Shown: positions 42,543 through 51,408 of the stretch, piece after piece
Numbering within the stretch: the first letter of the stretch is position 1
How the letters are laid out: each line of letters begins with the position of its first letter
Program-made: the position numbers and the translations under genes
DNA from: Hyphomicrobium sp.
GTDB taxonomy: Bacteria > Pseudomonadota > Alphaproteobacteria > Rhizobiales > Hyphomicrobiaceae
Assembly: GCA_013141015.1 (NCBI GenBank)
Contig: JABFRT010000021.1
Span: 1 to 55,430, forward strand
Reading direction: 5' to 3'
Length of the DNA: 55,430 nt
Notes under the pieces: generated by a model
What the model was told of the DNA's origin: nothing
Databases searched by the model: none
Seen by the model: the letters and a program-made list of their open reading frames with translations, nothing else

Positions 42543-43991
42543 ATGGCGCGGGCGTTGATGATCCAGGGTACCGGTTCCAACGTGGGCAAATCGCTGCTCG
42601 TCGCCGGCTTGGCGCGCGCAGCACTGCGCCGCGGAATTGCCGTGGCCCCGTTCAAGCCACAGAATATGTCCAACAATGCCGCCGTCACCGTCGACGGTGG
42701 CGAAATCGGTCGTGCCCAGGCGCTTCAAGCCCGCGCAGCAGGCATCGAGCCGCACACCGATATGAACCCGGTGTTGCTGAAACCTGAAACTGACTCCGGT
42801 TCGCAAGTCATCGTTCAAGGGCGGCGCGTCGCAACCGTCAAGGCACGCGACTATTCGGCCATGAAATCGACGCTGATGACGCCCGTGCTGGAAAGCTTCG
42901 AACGGCTGCGGGGGCGCTACGATTTGGTGCTGGTTGAAGGGGCTGGGAGCCCGGCTGAAGTCAATCTGCGGGCCCGCGATATCGCCAACATGGGGTTTGC
43001 CCGTGCCGCCGATGTTCCCGTGGTGCTCACCGGCGATATTGACCGTGGCGGCGTCATCGCACAGCTCGTTGGCACCAAAGCCGTGTTGGATCCTGACGAC
43101 GCCGCGATGATCGCCGGTTTCATCGTCAACAAGTTTCGCGGCGACCCAACGCTGTTTGACGATGGATACCACTTGATCGCCTCGCTGACCGGCTGGCGTG
43201 GATTTGGCGTCGTTCCCCACTACAATCGTGCTCGCGAACTCCCTGCCGAAGACGCGCTAGACCTCTCGGGCCTGCGTCGGGACGGGCGCACAAAAATCGC
43301 GTTCCTGGCGCTGTCGCGGATCGCGAACTTCGACGACCTCGATCCGCTGAAGCTTGAACCGAATGTCGACCTTGTGATGGTCCATCCGGGCGACGCCATT
43401 CCCGGTGATGCGGCCCTTGTGATCATTCCCGGCACGAAATCGACTCGTGGCGATCTCGACTTCCTGCGCCAGCAAGGCTGGGACATCGATCTTGCCGCCC
43501 ACTGCCGCCGAGGCGGTCACGTCCTCGGAATCTGCGGGGGCTATCAGATGCTGGGAACCTGGATCATGGATCCCCTCGGCGTCGAGGGCACCGCCGGCGA
43601 AACGCGGGGGCTGGGGTTGCTGGATGTGACGACCCAGATGACGACGGACAAGCGACTGTCCCGGGTGAGCGCGGTTCATGCCGCGACCGGCCTCGCGGTC
43701 GAGGGTTACGAGATCCACATCGGCCGTACCGAGGGCGCTTGCTGCGGACGCCCGTTCGCCACCATCGGTCAAACGCCCGAAGGTGCCCGTTCGGCGAACG
43801 GAAGGGTCATGGGCAGCTATCTCCACGGGTTATTCACGTCCGATGCGTTCCGCAGCGCTTTCCTTGCGAATCTCAATATTACGGTCTCAGGGCAGAGCTA
43901 CGACAGCAAAGTCGACGACGCCCTTGATGCCCTCGCAGACCACTGCGAACAGCATTTGGATGTCCCCGGACTGCTCGAAATTGCTCGCTAA
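42543..43991 (+). CDS. cobQ: Cobyric acid synthase
   Basis: A 482-residue glutamine-dependent amidotransferase. The N-terminal synthetase has [29 protein letters not shown] and [12 protein letters not shown]. The C-terminal GATase domain carries the Cys nucleophile in [11 protein letters not shown] and the His in GSYLHGLF. It amidates the side chains b, d, e and g of adenosylcobyrinate a,c-diamide. Its stop overlaps the convergent cobC stop by four bases. Confidence 0.94.
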   Translation: MARALMIQGTGSNVGKSLLVAGLARAALRRGIAVAPFKPQNMSNNAAVTVDGGEIGRAQALQARAAGIEPHTDMNPVLLKPETDSGSQVIVQGRRVATVKARDYSAMKSTLMTPVLESFERLRGRYDLVLVEGAGSPAEVNLRARDIANMGFARAADVPVVLTGDIDRGGVIAQLVGTKAVLDPDDAAMIAGFIVNKFRGDPTLFDDGYHLIASLTGWRGFGVVPHYNRARELPAEDALDLSGLRRDGRTKIAFLALSRIANFDDLDPLKLEPNVDLVMVHPGDAIPGDAALVIIPGTKSTRGDLDFLRQQGWDIDLAAHCRRGGHVLGICGGYQMLGTWIMDPLGVEGTAGETRGLGLLDVTTQMTTDKRLSRVSAVHAATGLAVEGYEIHIGRTEGACCGRPFATIGQTPEGARSANGRVMGSYLHGLFTSDAFRSAFLANLNITVSGQSYDSKVDDALDALADHCEQHLDVPGLLEIAR

Positions 43992-44956
43992 CGGACCTGC
44001 AAGGCTGAGGAGAGCCGCTCCCATTCGGCCTCGCTGCCCGGCATCCCCAGTCTCAGCCACCCTTCCGACCAGGGGAACGCCCGCGTCCAGATGTGCGCCC
44101 GCGCCAACTGGTCTTGCGCTGCGCGCGCGTCGCCGGTTTCATATAGCCGGAACAGGTTCGTCCCGCCCGCAAGCGTCCAACCGGCATCCAAGGCCAAGGC
44201 GTCCAGGCGGCGCGCGTCGTCGTTGAGACGCAACGTGGTCTCGACCGCCCAATCCCGATCCAGCAACGCTGTACGCCCGATTTGGATCGCGGCACCGCTG
44301 ACCGGCCAGGGTCCAGATTGCACACGCAAAGCAGCAACGTCGTCCTCGCAGCCAAACACAAACCCGAGCCGCACGCCCGCCAAGCCGTAAAACTTGCCAA
44401 ACGAGCGCAGCACCAAAAGTCCAGGTTGCCCGGCAAATGCCGCAACCGACAGCTCGGGGTAGGGATCGGCAAAGCTTTCGTCGACGACCAGTCGTCCGAC
44501 TTTTGGGACGAGCGAAAGCAGAACCTCTGGGTCGTGCGGCTGCCCGTCCGGATTGTTCGGATTGACCACCACGGCAAGATCGGCTCCCGCCAGATCCGCC
44601 AGCGTGGCCACGTCCTCGACGGCCCATGCGCAGGCCCGTAGCGCTGCCGCGTGCTCATTGTACGTTGGGGACAGCACCCGCGCTCGCCCCGGCACCGATA
44701 GGCGCGGGATCATCTGAATGGCGGCCTGAGCGCCCGCAGTGGCGAGGATCGGTGCGCGCGAGTGATAGGCGGTTCGCGCTGCTTCGCAGAGTGTTTCAAG
44801 TACCGCCCTTGTCGGAAGGGCACGCCAATGATCTGCTTCAAGCGGCGGCACCGGATACGGGCAGCGGTTGATCCCCGTCGAAAGGTCGATCCAATCCTGC
44901 GTCCGCCCGCCGAAGCGTTGGATCGCCCAGTCGATGTTTCCCCCGTGATCGCGCAT
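43988..44956 (-). CDS. cobC: Threonine-phosphate decarboxylase-like PLP enzyme
   Basis: A PLP fold-type I enzyme of about 322 residues giving the aminopropanol arm of cobinamide. [17 protein letters not shown] is the family start, [14 protein letters not shown] and NPNNPDGQ are substrate-site motifs, and [18 protein letters not shown] carries the PLP lysine. I take the ATG at 44956; a TTG at 44971 would overlap cobD by four bases. It converges on cobQ. Confidence 0.9.
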   Translation of the reverse strand: MRDHGGNIDWAIQRFGGRTQDWIDLSTGINRCPYPVPPLEADHWRALPTRAVLETLCEAARTAYHSRAPILATAGAQAAIQMIPRLSVPGRARVLSPTYNEHAAALRACAWAVEDVATLADLAGADLAVVVNPNNPDGQPHDPEVLLSLVPKVGRLVVDESFADPYPELSVAAFAGQPGLLVLRSFGKFYGLAGVRLGFVFGCEDDVAALRVQSGPWPVSGAAIQIGRTALLDRDWAVETTLRLNDDARRLDALALDAGWTLAGGTNLFRLYETGDARAAQDQLARAHIWTRAFPWSEGWLRLGMPGSEAEWERLSSALQVR

Positions 44957-44967
44957 GTCTCGATGTC

Positions 44968-45918
44968 TCAAATAAGCGCCACAGCGGCGAACAGGGCTCC
45001 CATAGCGGCAAGCGCCGTCATTGCGAACAGGTATATGCGCAAACCGTTTCGAATATCGGCTGCTGTCGCGTCACGCCCAGATGGGTTCAACCACGGCTCA
45101 TGGGCGATGCGGTCATGATAGACGCGAGGACCCGAAAGGCGCACGCCAAGGCCACCGGCCATGGCTGCTTCGGGCCAGCCAGCATTCGGGGAGCGATGCT
45201 GCCCGGCATCCTTTAGGGTGCATGCGAGCGCACGAACGGGGTGCCCGGACGTCAGCGCAAACAGCAACGCAGTCAGGCGCGCAGGTACGAGGTTTGCTAT
45301 ATCGTCTACCCGCGCCGAGGCCCAACCGAACGCCTCATGCCGGGGTGTCCGGTGGCCTATCATGGAGTCGAGCGTGTTAATCGCTTTATAGCCCGCAATG
45401 CCCGGCAGCCCGAAAATTGCGCCCCAAAAAATGGGGGCAACGATCCCGTCGGAAGCGTTCTCGGCAAGGCTCTCGATCGCCGCGCGTGAAATTCCCGCTT
45501 CGTCGAGCCGCTCCGTGTCCCGCCCCACGATCTTGGAAACCGCATACCGCGCCGCGGGTAAATCATTACGTTCAAGCGGCTCAACAACCGCGAGCACATG
45601 ATCATACAATGACCGCACCGCCACGAGTGGCCAGGCGAGCAACCCAACCAAAACGAGTCCGATCCACCCGGTTGGAAGCGCCGATTGGACGAGCAGCGCC
45701 GGCACCACAGCAAAAGCAACCACACCAAGACAGGTAGCGATGCCTTTGAGACGGCGCATATGCGAAGGCTCAGCCTCGCAATTCCAGCGGCCGTCGGCTA
45801 TCCGGATCAGCCACCCGATCCACGTGACGGGATGGCCGATCCGGCGATACACTAAGGCGGGCCATCCCACGACAGCATCCGCCGCCAAGGCCACCAACAT
45901 CGCCCCTAGAAAGCTCAT
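44968..45918 (-). CDS. cobD: Adenosylcobinamide-phosphate synthase (CobD/CbiB)
   Basis: A 316-residue membrane protein with several hydrophobic segments. RIGHPVTWIGWLI, RDTERLDEAGISRAAIESLAEN-like residues (RLDEAGISRAAIESLAENA), DGIVAPIFWGAIFGLPG and KAINTLDSMIGHRTPRHEAFGWASAR are CbiB motifs. The ATG at 45918 fits the family start; a TTG at 45981 is also in frame. It attaches aminopropanol phosphate to cobyric acid. It is followed by cobC. Confidence 0.92.
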   Translation of the reverse strand: MSFLGAMLVALAADAVVGWPALVYRRIGHPVTWIGWLIRIADGRWNCEAEPSHMRRLKGIATCLGVVAFAVVPALLVQSALPTGWIGLVLVGLLAWPLVAVRSLYDHVLAVVEPLERNDLPAARYAVSKIVGRDTERLDEAGISRAAIESLAENASDGIVAPIFWGAIFGLPGIAGYKAINTLDSMIGHRTPRHEAFGWASARVDDIANLVPARLTALLFALTSGHPVRALACTLKDAGQHRSPNAGWPEAAMAGGLGVRLSGPRVYHDRIAHEPWLNPSGRDATAADIRNGLRIYLFAMTALAAMGALFAAVALI

Positions 45919-46052
45919 TCGACTTTGCTTGCCCCCAACTTGTCCATACGGGGTTGTTGCCGCTGGTGGCGCGATGGTCAATATTCCTTCGCATTCAAAC
46001 AGCGGCCGGGACGGGCATCGACTTGCAACCGGGCGAGAACGGACCCAGCCAA

Positions 46053-46556
46053 ATGACCATTATCCTCATCACCGGCGGCGCTCGCTCCGGCAAAAGCCGT
46101 CGAGCCGAGTTTCGAACGCTGACTTTTCGAGGGGCGCCGGTCTACATCGCCACAGCGCAAGCCTTCGATGGGGAAATGGAGGAGCGCATTCGTGTCCATC
46201 GCGATCGCCGGGGCCCTGAGTGGCAATTACGCGAAGCGCCGCTCGATTTGGTTGCCGCACTATCGGAAACGAACGGACTTGGTCCAAGACTGGTCGATTG
46301 CCTGACGCTGTGGTTATCGAACCTTATGCACGCCGGTCGCGATTGGAGCGAGGAGGCCGATAAGCTCGCGGATGAGCTTTCCCGGCAGCGGGCACCGGTC
46401 ATACTCGTCACGAATGAGGTGGGCCTCGGCATCGTACCCGACAATGCTTTGGCGCGCGCATTTCGCGACGCTTCGGGACTGCTCAATCAGCGCATCGCCA
46501 ACGCTGCAGATGAAGTCGAATTCGTCGTGTCCGGCCTGCCGTTGAGGGTCAAGTAG
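46053..46556 (+). CDS. cobU: Adenosylcobinamide kinase / adenosylcobinamide-phosphate guanylyltransferase
   Basis: A 167-residue bifunctional enzyme (CobP in Pseudomonas nomenclature) that phosphorylates and guanylylates adenosylcobinamide. The P-loop is ITGGARSGKSRRAEF, followed by PVYIATAQAFDGEMEERI with RVHRDRRGPEW (the GMP-accepting His region) and VTNEVGLGIVPDNALAR. The start is the ATG at 46053. It is divergent from cobD across 134 bases. cobS, which would act next, is not in the window. Confidence 0.92.
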   Translation: MTIILITGGARSGKSRRAEFRTLTFRGAPVYIATAQAFDGEMEERIRVHRDRRGPEWQLREAPLDLVAALSETNGLGPRLVDCLTLWLSNLMHAGRDWSEEADKLADELSRQRAPVILVTNEVGLGIVPDNALARAFRDASGLLNQRIANAADEVEFVVSGLPLRVK

Positions 46557-47244
46557 TTCGCTCCAGTTCGGGTTTGGACCGCAGAGCCAACAATCCAGCA
46601 ACAAGCCCATGTTGCCGAAAATTCGGTACAATTGGCAGTTGCACAATGGGCAAAAAGAGTGATCAACCACCGGCATAACGCCGGTCGGCGGTTTGTATCA
46701 ACTTCATCACGGCCCTGTATCGGGATACTCCCAAAGCAATACCCTGCAGCCAACGTCGTTCTGCTTGCCTCGAACGAAGGGACAAGAGGGCGGAATAGGA
46801 GCGGAAGCTATTCCCTTGCTAGACCCGGTCAAGCGTGCCCCAAGGGTTGGTGTAGGAAGACCCTGGAGTCATGGGACGTCTGACACACCGGGCAGCCACA
46901 CGCTGACGAGACCACTCCAAAACCCTATGCGCAAAGCATAAGGTACTTCGCTCGCTTTTTCAGCGACCTGTTAATATGTTCCCTTGGGATGAGCGAACCG
47001 ATCCAAGTATTTCGGCGCGAGGTAGTGTATTCCTAAGCATTCACTGTCATCGATACTAACCGGCTGTATCGCCCAATGCAGGCCCCCGCAACCAACCTTT
47101 TCAAGCACTTAGCTGAAATCACAAACGACTCAAAAAGTGCTCTGGGTAGCACATGGGTAGCAAAAAAACGGGCGTTGGCAGGTTCTCCGGCGCGATCCCA
47201 TGTGATGGTCGTGCGCGATAAAAATGTTTTGAGTCGGTCGGATC
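46557..47244. other. Non-coding stretch between cobU and hipA
   Basis: No supported gene is present in these 690 bases. A ccggc-ataac-gccgg hairpin lies near 46680, and a short direct repeat gggtagcacat/gggtagcaaaa lies near 47145-47165. Base composition is lower in GC than in the cob genes, consistent with a junction of transferred DNA ahead of the hip module, but no attachment site or integrase was identified. Confidence 0.45.
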
Positions 47245-48561
47245 TCAACCTGCGTTCGCCGCATCCTTGAGTGATGCAAGACGCGCGCTAAACCCGGCGA
47301 CGATGCTGTCAACCAAATCAGCTGCGCGGTCATCCGGCATCGCGGCTCGCGCCTCAGCAATGGCGTTCGGAGCAGCGTCGATCAACTCTTCAAAAATACC
47401 ATTCATCGAGCCATCTGGCAGACCTGCGGCGTCAGCATCCTGCAGGAAGTGCCGAGGCGAAATGCGATCGACGACGTAGTGCCGGTTTTCGCCGACCGAC
47501 ATGGCAAGCTTCAATCGGTTGCGCCTGATCTGCTGGGCGTCATGGGCAGGCTGTGCCGACATGATGTCGTAGAGCGGGGCTAAACGAAACCGACCGCCCG
47601 GTGCCAGCTGGATGCTAAAATTCTTGGCGTGGCCGTCTGTCGCCGCGAGCAGCCAAACCAGCACCTGTGCTTTGAAGAACATTTTCCGGTCTGCTTCGGG
47701 CTGATCACTGCCTTTGAGCAGCTCTGCAATGTCGGCGACGCTTGGTCCGCCATCTGTCTGGTATTTGCGGCTCGACGGCACTGAGAGCGCCTGACAGCAG
47801 TCTTCCTGAGGAATCCGCAAAAGCCGCTTGTCCCGCGTCCACAGCCGATCGAAGCGCTCGACCACCAACACGCGCTGATCGTCAAAATCGTTGATGGCCG
47901 TTTTCGCAGCAGGCATTCCAAGCGCGTTGGTCAAACTCAAGCAAAAATGCTCGTTCTCGACACTGCGGCTCATGTCGATGCCGTTCGGCAGTACGCCCAG
48001 CTGCGGCTTTAAGATATGCGTTGTAGGGGTGGTGCCGTGCGGAACCTGCCAGTGCTTCTTGAGATAGAGGAGACCTGTTTTTTCCTGAGCGCCTGCAATC
48101 GATATGCGGAAATCCTCGTCGTCGCCAAGCCCCAAGGGGCTGCGAGCGAGGTTGGCGATGATCGCGGCGATTTCTGCGTCACTGACTTTTCGTCCTTCGA
48201 TGGCCGCTTCAAGGACTGGTTGGCCGGCCGGCAGGAATTGCAGAGCGCCGACACAGTCCCTGCCGATGGCGGCGAGGTGACTATGCGCGTCGTTTCCGGC
48301 AGCACCCATCTTCTCGGCGACGCGGCGGCGGATGTCGGCATTGTCGGGCAGTAGGTTGTCAAAGACGGCGAACACGGGATCGCCGACGAAGCGGTCTTCG
48401 CGCAGAGGCAACGACAGCGAGACTGGAATGGCATTATCCCAGTCGAGCCATGTCTGATCGTATTTGAAGTCGACCGCACCTGTGGCTTCACGCCGGAATT
48501 GTCCAACGAGCCGACCATTGAGGTAGACATCAAGGGGCTGATGAGCAGGACGCCGCGCCAT
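47245..48561 (-). CDS. hipA: HipA-type serine/threonine kinase toxin
   Basis: A 438-residue kinase like E. coli HipA (440 residues). It has the N-terminal couple_hipA region (LDVYLNGRLVGQF, VFAVFDNLLPDN). The kinase has the SIAGAQEKT loop at 154-162 with the autophosphorylatable Ser, catalytic Asp309 in TDGHAKN and metal-binding Asp332 in LYDIMS. All key residues are present, so it should be active; E. coli HipA phosphorylates glutamyl-tRNA synthetase. It overlaps hipB by one base. Confidence 0.92.
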   Translation of the reverse strand: MARRPAHQPLDVYLNGRLVGQFRREATGAVDFKYDQTWLDWDNAIPVSLSLPLREDRFVGDPVFAVFDNLLPDNADIRRRVAEKMGAAGNDAHSHLAAIGRDCVGALQFLPAGQPVLEAAIEGRKVSDAEIAAIIANLARSPLGLGDDEDFRISIAGAQEKTGLLYLKKHWQVPHGTTPTTHILKPQLGVLPNGIDMSRSVENEHFCLSLTNALGMPAAKTAINDFDDQRVLVVERFDRLWTRDKRLLRIPQEDCCQALSVPSSRKYQTDGGPSVADIAELLKGSDQPEADRKMFFKAQVLVWLLAATDGHAKNFSIQLAPGGRFRLAPLYDIMSAQPAHDAQQIRRNRLKLAMSVGENRHYVVDRISPRHFLQDADAAGLPDGSMNGIFEELIDAAPNAIAEARAAMPDDRAADLVDSIVAGFSARLASLKDAANAG

Positions 48562-48812
48562 CAGAACAGATCCTCAATCTCGCTTGAGGTTCCTGACGAG
48601 CGCGGACGGATCACCAGCTCGAGATCCAGGGCAACCAGTGCGTCCATCAGAATGCGTAGCTGCGTCGCCGGTTCACCCGCTTCGAGCTTCGAGACCGTGG
48701 CCTGACGGACATTCAACTTCTCACCCAAGTCGCTTTGGGTGAGGGCGCGTGCCGCCTTATGCGCCGGAGGGCAGCGCCTGCTTTGCTTTGATGTGCGTAC
48801 GATCAGGTCCAT
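48561..48812 (-). CDS. hipB: HipB-type antitoxin / HTH repressor
   Basis: An 83-residue XRE-family repressor. The helix-turn-helix is LTQSDLGEKLNVRQATVSKLEAGEP in two pieces, and the tail LDLELVIRPR is the HipB dimer strand. Residues 11-20 (SRRCPPAHKA) do not resemble the family; reading the same bases in the +1 frame gives AGAALRRIRR, the normal helix 1. Two compensating indels at about 48780 and 48750 would explain this. It binds the operator array upstream and neutralises HipA. Confidence 0.88.
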   Translation of the reverse strand: MDLIVRTSKQSRRCPPAHKAARALTQSDLGEKLNVRQATVSKLEAGEPATQLRILMDALVALDLELVIRPRSSGTSSEIEDLF

Positions 48813-48821
48813 AACCCCATC

Positions 48822-48917
48822 ATACGCATTCGCGTATCAACTGTCAATATACGCGTTCGCGGCCAGCTACTTGAATACGCAAACCCGTATAAAACGAGAT
48901 AATGCGCGTTTGCGTAT
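48822..48917 (-). promoter_or_regulatory. HipB operator array, four inverted repeats
   Basis: The pattern ATACGC-N4-GCGTAT occurs at 48822-48837 (perfect), 48849-48864 (right arm degenerate), 48875-48890 (one mismatch) and 48902-48917 (one mismatch). The starts are 27, 26 and 27 bases apart, close to 2.5 helical turns. Inverted repeats of this kind are the known type of HipB site. The array lies directly upstream of hipB. Confidence 0.8.
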
Positions 48918-49218
48918 ACTCTTGGGCATCAGGCCCCCAATCATATCGCTCATTCAATGAAAAACGCCGAAATACCAATTTGATTGGGGGAGATCGAAGG
49001 CGCAGCAGAGGCCTCGCGGCTTGCGGCCAAGAGTTCCTGAATTTGAGAGAATGTGTACCACGGGTACACTTTTCCATCTCATCGCAAACCGCCCAGCCTA
49101 CCCTGATGTGCTCAGTGCGGTTCTGCACGGTCGACAGTGCAATCCTTAACGCCGCTTAACCGACAAGCTCGCGAAGCCCTCGCATATTCGGCGGCACTCA
49201 TCGATTCGTGAGGGCCCC

Positions 49219-50298
49219 ATGCGCTGCCATTATCTCAGTGACTTGCATCTGGAGAGTCAGGACTTCAGAGGCACGCTCCCGAAGGGCGATGTGCTGATCA
49301 TCGCCGGTGACCTCTGTCATGCGCGCTGCCTCGATCCTGCACGCACGGACAAATACAGCATCGATCAGCGTGCTCGCGTGCTGCGCTTCGTCGATAGCGC
49401 CGTGACTAACTTCGCGCATGTCCTGCTCATTGCCGGAAACCATGAACACTACGACGGCGTGTTCGACGATACGGCCGGGCTTATGAAACGCAACCTGCCG
49501 GGCGTGACGGTCCTCGACAACGAGCATGTGGAAATCGACGGCATCCGATTCTTCGGCGCGACGCTGTGGTCAAATTTCGAAGAGCGCAGCGAAACGTCCA
49601 TGAACGCTGTCCGGCGGCGCATGGGAGAGTTCTTCTTCGTCAAGACGCGAAGGGTCGATGCGGACGGTCGGGAGAACTTGGCGAAGTTCCGTCCCGAAGA
49701 CGCACTGGCGGCCTTTGATGCCTCGTGGCTTGTACTCAAGGATTTCGTCGCGGGACCGGGTAGCAAGTCCACCGTCATCATCTCCCACCACGCTCCGAGC
49801 CTGCAGGGGCTCAACCCGCGACATGCCGGCAATGGCATTGACGGTGCCTATGCGAGCAATCTCGACGAGAGGATTGCCGCGTTTTCAGCTGTCCCGGTCT
49901 GGGTCCACGGCCATACGCACATCAAACGCACCTACCGCATCGGCGACACGCTGGTTCACGCCAACTGCCGTGGCTTCGAGAACAAGGATGCGAGTGCACG
50001 GTCTTTTCACCGAACACGTTCTTTGATCTCTGACGTGTGCGAGATCCGCAACCAATCCAGAGAATGCCAGATGATGCCTAGACCTCGGTCTGTGATGTCG
50101 GCTAACAATGTCTTGCCGACAAAGCGAGACCGAGGCAGGGGCGAGATTGACCCATTGCAGCCGAAAGCGATGAGAAGATTAGTTGCTCCGGCCCGTCCGC
50201 TCTCAGCGAAAGGGGACAGTTTCAATCAACGTCCCAGATCTAAGTTCAAAAAATGTGAAGACACAAGTTTTAGCACTTTCGAAATCGAGCCCCGTTGA
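49219..50298 (+). CDS. Calcineurin-like metallophosphoesterase with frameshifted C-terminus
   Basis: A metallophosphatase. The metal motifs are visible: YLSDLHLE, IIAGDLCH, IAGNHEHYDG, IISHHAPS and VHGHTHIKRTY. The catalytic domain is complete up to NCRGFENKDASARSF at about residue 262. The family then ends within ten residues; in the next frame SPNTFFDL and a stop at 50031-50033 give that ending. One missing T in the TTTT near 50005 would explain the extra 88 residues, which are low-complexity and unrelated. The substrate is unknown. Confidence 0.85.
   Translation: MRCHYLSDLHLESQDFRGTLPKGDVLIIAGDLCHARCLDPARTDKYSIDQRARVLRFVDSAVTNFAHVLLIAGNHEHYDGVFDDTAGLMKRNLPGVTVLDNEHVEIDGIRFFGATLWSNFEERSETSMNAVRRRMGEFFFVKTRRVDADGRENLAKFRPEDALAAFDASWLVLKDFVAGPGSKSTVIISHHAPSLQGLNPRHAGNGIDGAYASNLDERIAAFSAVPVWVHGHTHIKRTYRIGDTLVHANCRGFENKDASARSFHRTRSLISDVCEIRNQSRECQMMPRPRSVMSANNVLPTKRDRGRGEIDPLQPKAMRRLVAPARPLSAKGDSFNQRPRSKFKKCEDTSFSTFEIEPR
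50083..50135. repeat. Two-stem inverted repeat
   Basis: The outer arms CCTCGGTCT (50083-50091) and AGACCGAGG (50127-50135) and inner arms GTCGGC (50097-50102) and GCCGAC (50115-50120) are nested, with a 12-base apical loop. It lies in the stretch downstream of the proposed true end of the metallophosphoesterase gene. It could be a structured RNA, a terminator without T tract, or a mobile-element end. Confidence 0.5.
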
Positions 50299-50927
50299 CG
50301 TCGCCAAGAGCCCGACGAATGCCAGAAAGTAGGGCAACAGTACTATCCAGCTGCCGGACAACACATCGTTGCACTGATCAGTCGCTTGATATTATCGCTT
50401 CGGCTTCTGGTCGAAGCATTGCATTTCCAGCATCAAAAAGTACGTCGAACGGCCGCGAAGGAAAACTTCTGCTGTCGTGCGGCGTTCGGCTCCTCTCTCA
50501 AAGTTTTTGGGCTCCATCGAAATTCTGTAAGACTCGGCGGGGCAGAAATCGCTTGCAGATGTCGCGGACAACTGTGACAGCCGTCCGTTTCGTCAACGCA
50601 GCTTTTTTTGCACGGATAATTGACTGCAAACTTTTGCCGAGGCAGCGACATGTTGAGGGGTGCGAAGGGCGCCCTGTATCAGCCAGGAATTCAAAGCCTT
50701 TCTTGTTAATCGCGGTGCCGTGCGCGGCCCTTCTAGAGATTTGTGACGTTGCAACTGAACCACTTTCACAAATTGAACGTGCGCTGAGAACTGGGGCTCG
50801 TATTGAAAGTGACGCACAGCGGGGCTAGCGTCCAAACATGTTAAACGACACGATCACACCGTACAGCGCCTTACAACAACGTATTTGCGAGACACGTATT
50901 CCGGCATTTTTTTTGCGGGAGTTTTGA
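50299..50927. other. Intergenic stretch before csgF
   Basis: No supported gene is found here. A plus-strand frame to 50828 has no recognisable family and looks like chance. A csgE gene, expected near csgF and csgG, is not here. The promoter of the curli operon should lie in this stretch, but I cannot place it. Confidence 0.45.
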
Positions 50928-51356
50928 ATGAAGCGAATTTTCAGGAACTGGGTTGCCTGTCTATGCTTGTTGATGGCGCCACAGAACGTATCGGCTGGCG
51001 ATCTCGTCTTTACGCCAACCAATCCGTCTTTCGGCGGTTCGCCCCTTAATTCCAGCCACTTGATGGGGCTTGCGAACACGCAAAACGAATTCAAGCCTGA
51101 ATCAGCTTCGCGCAAACCGCAAACACCGTCAGAGCGGTTTGCCCAGATGCTTCAATCGCGGCTCTATGCGGGGCTTGCCGATAAGGTCAGCACCGCGATT
51201 TTCGGTGAGGACGCCGAGGACAGCGGCACTTTCAAATTTGGTGATCAAGAAATTAGATTCAGTAACGACGGAACACAGGTTGATCTCGTTATCCGGAATT
51301 TGACGACCGGAGAGACCACTGAAATTTCGGTGCCGGTTGCCGTTTCAGGGCAATAG
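50928..51356 (+). CDS. csgF: Curli assembly protein CsgF
   Basis: A 142-residue secreted accessory protein. A Sec signal peptide runs to about residue 23 (NVSAGD). The mature start LVFTPTNPSFGGSPLNSSHLM with a following QNEF matches the CsgF opening that plugs the CsgG pore (N-P-x-F-G-G-x-P). The C-terminal half has FGDQEIRFSNDGTQVDLVI and TTGETTEI, as in CsgF. The start ATG follows GGGAG. It should couple curlin secretion to surface nucleation. Confidence 0.88.
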   Translation: MKRIFRNWVACLCLLMAPQNVSAGDLVFTPTNPSFGGSPLNSSHLMGLANTQNEFKPESASRKPQTPSERFAQMLQSRLYAGLADKVSTAIFGEDAEDSGTFKFGDQEIRFSNDGTQVDLVIRNLTTGETTEISVPVAVSGQ

Positions 51357-51408
51357 CCTTGGGGCTGACGGTTGCCATTGACAATGTTATTTTGCGAAGA
51401 GCGGGCGC

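Noticed and set aside
47140-47170. gggtagca direct repeat considered as an attachment site
   Set aside because: No matching copy elsewhere and no integrase next to it.
50295-50828. 177-codon plus-strand frame before csgF
   Set aside because: No conserved family, no signal peptide, no ribosome-binding site; it does not resemble CsgE.
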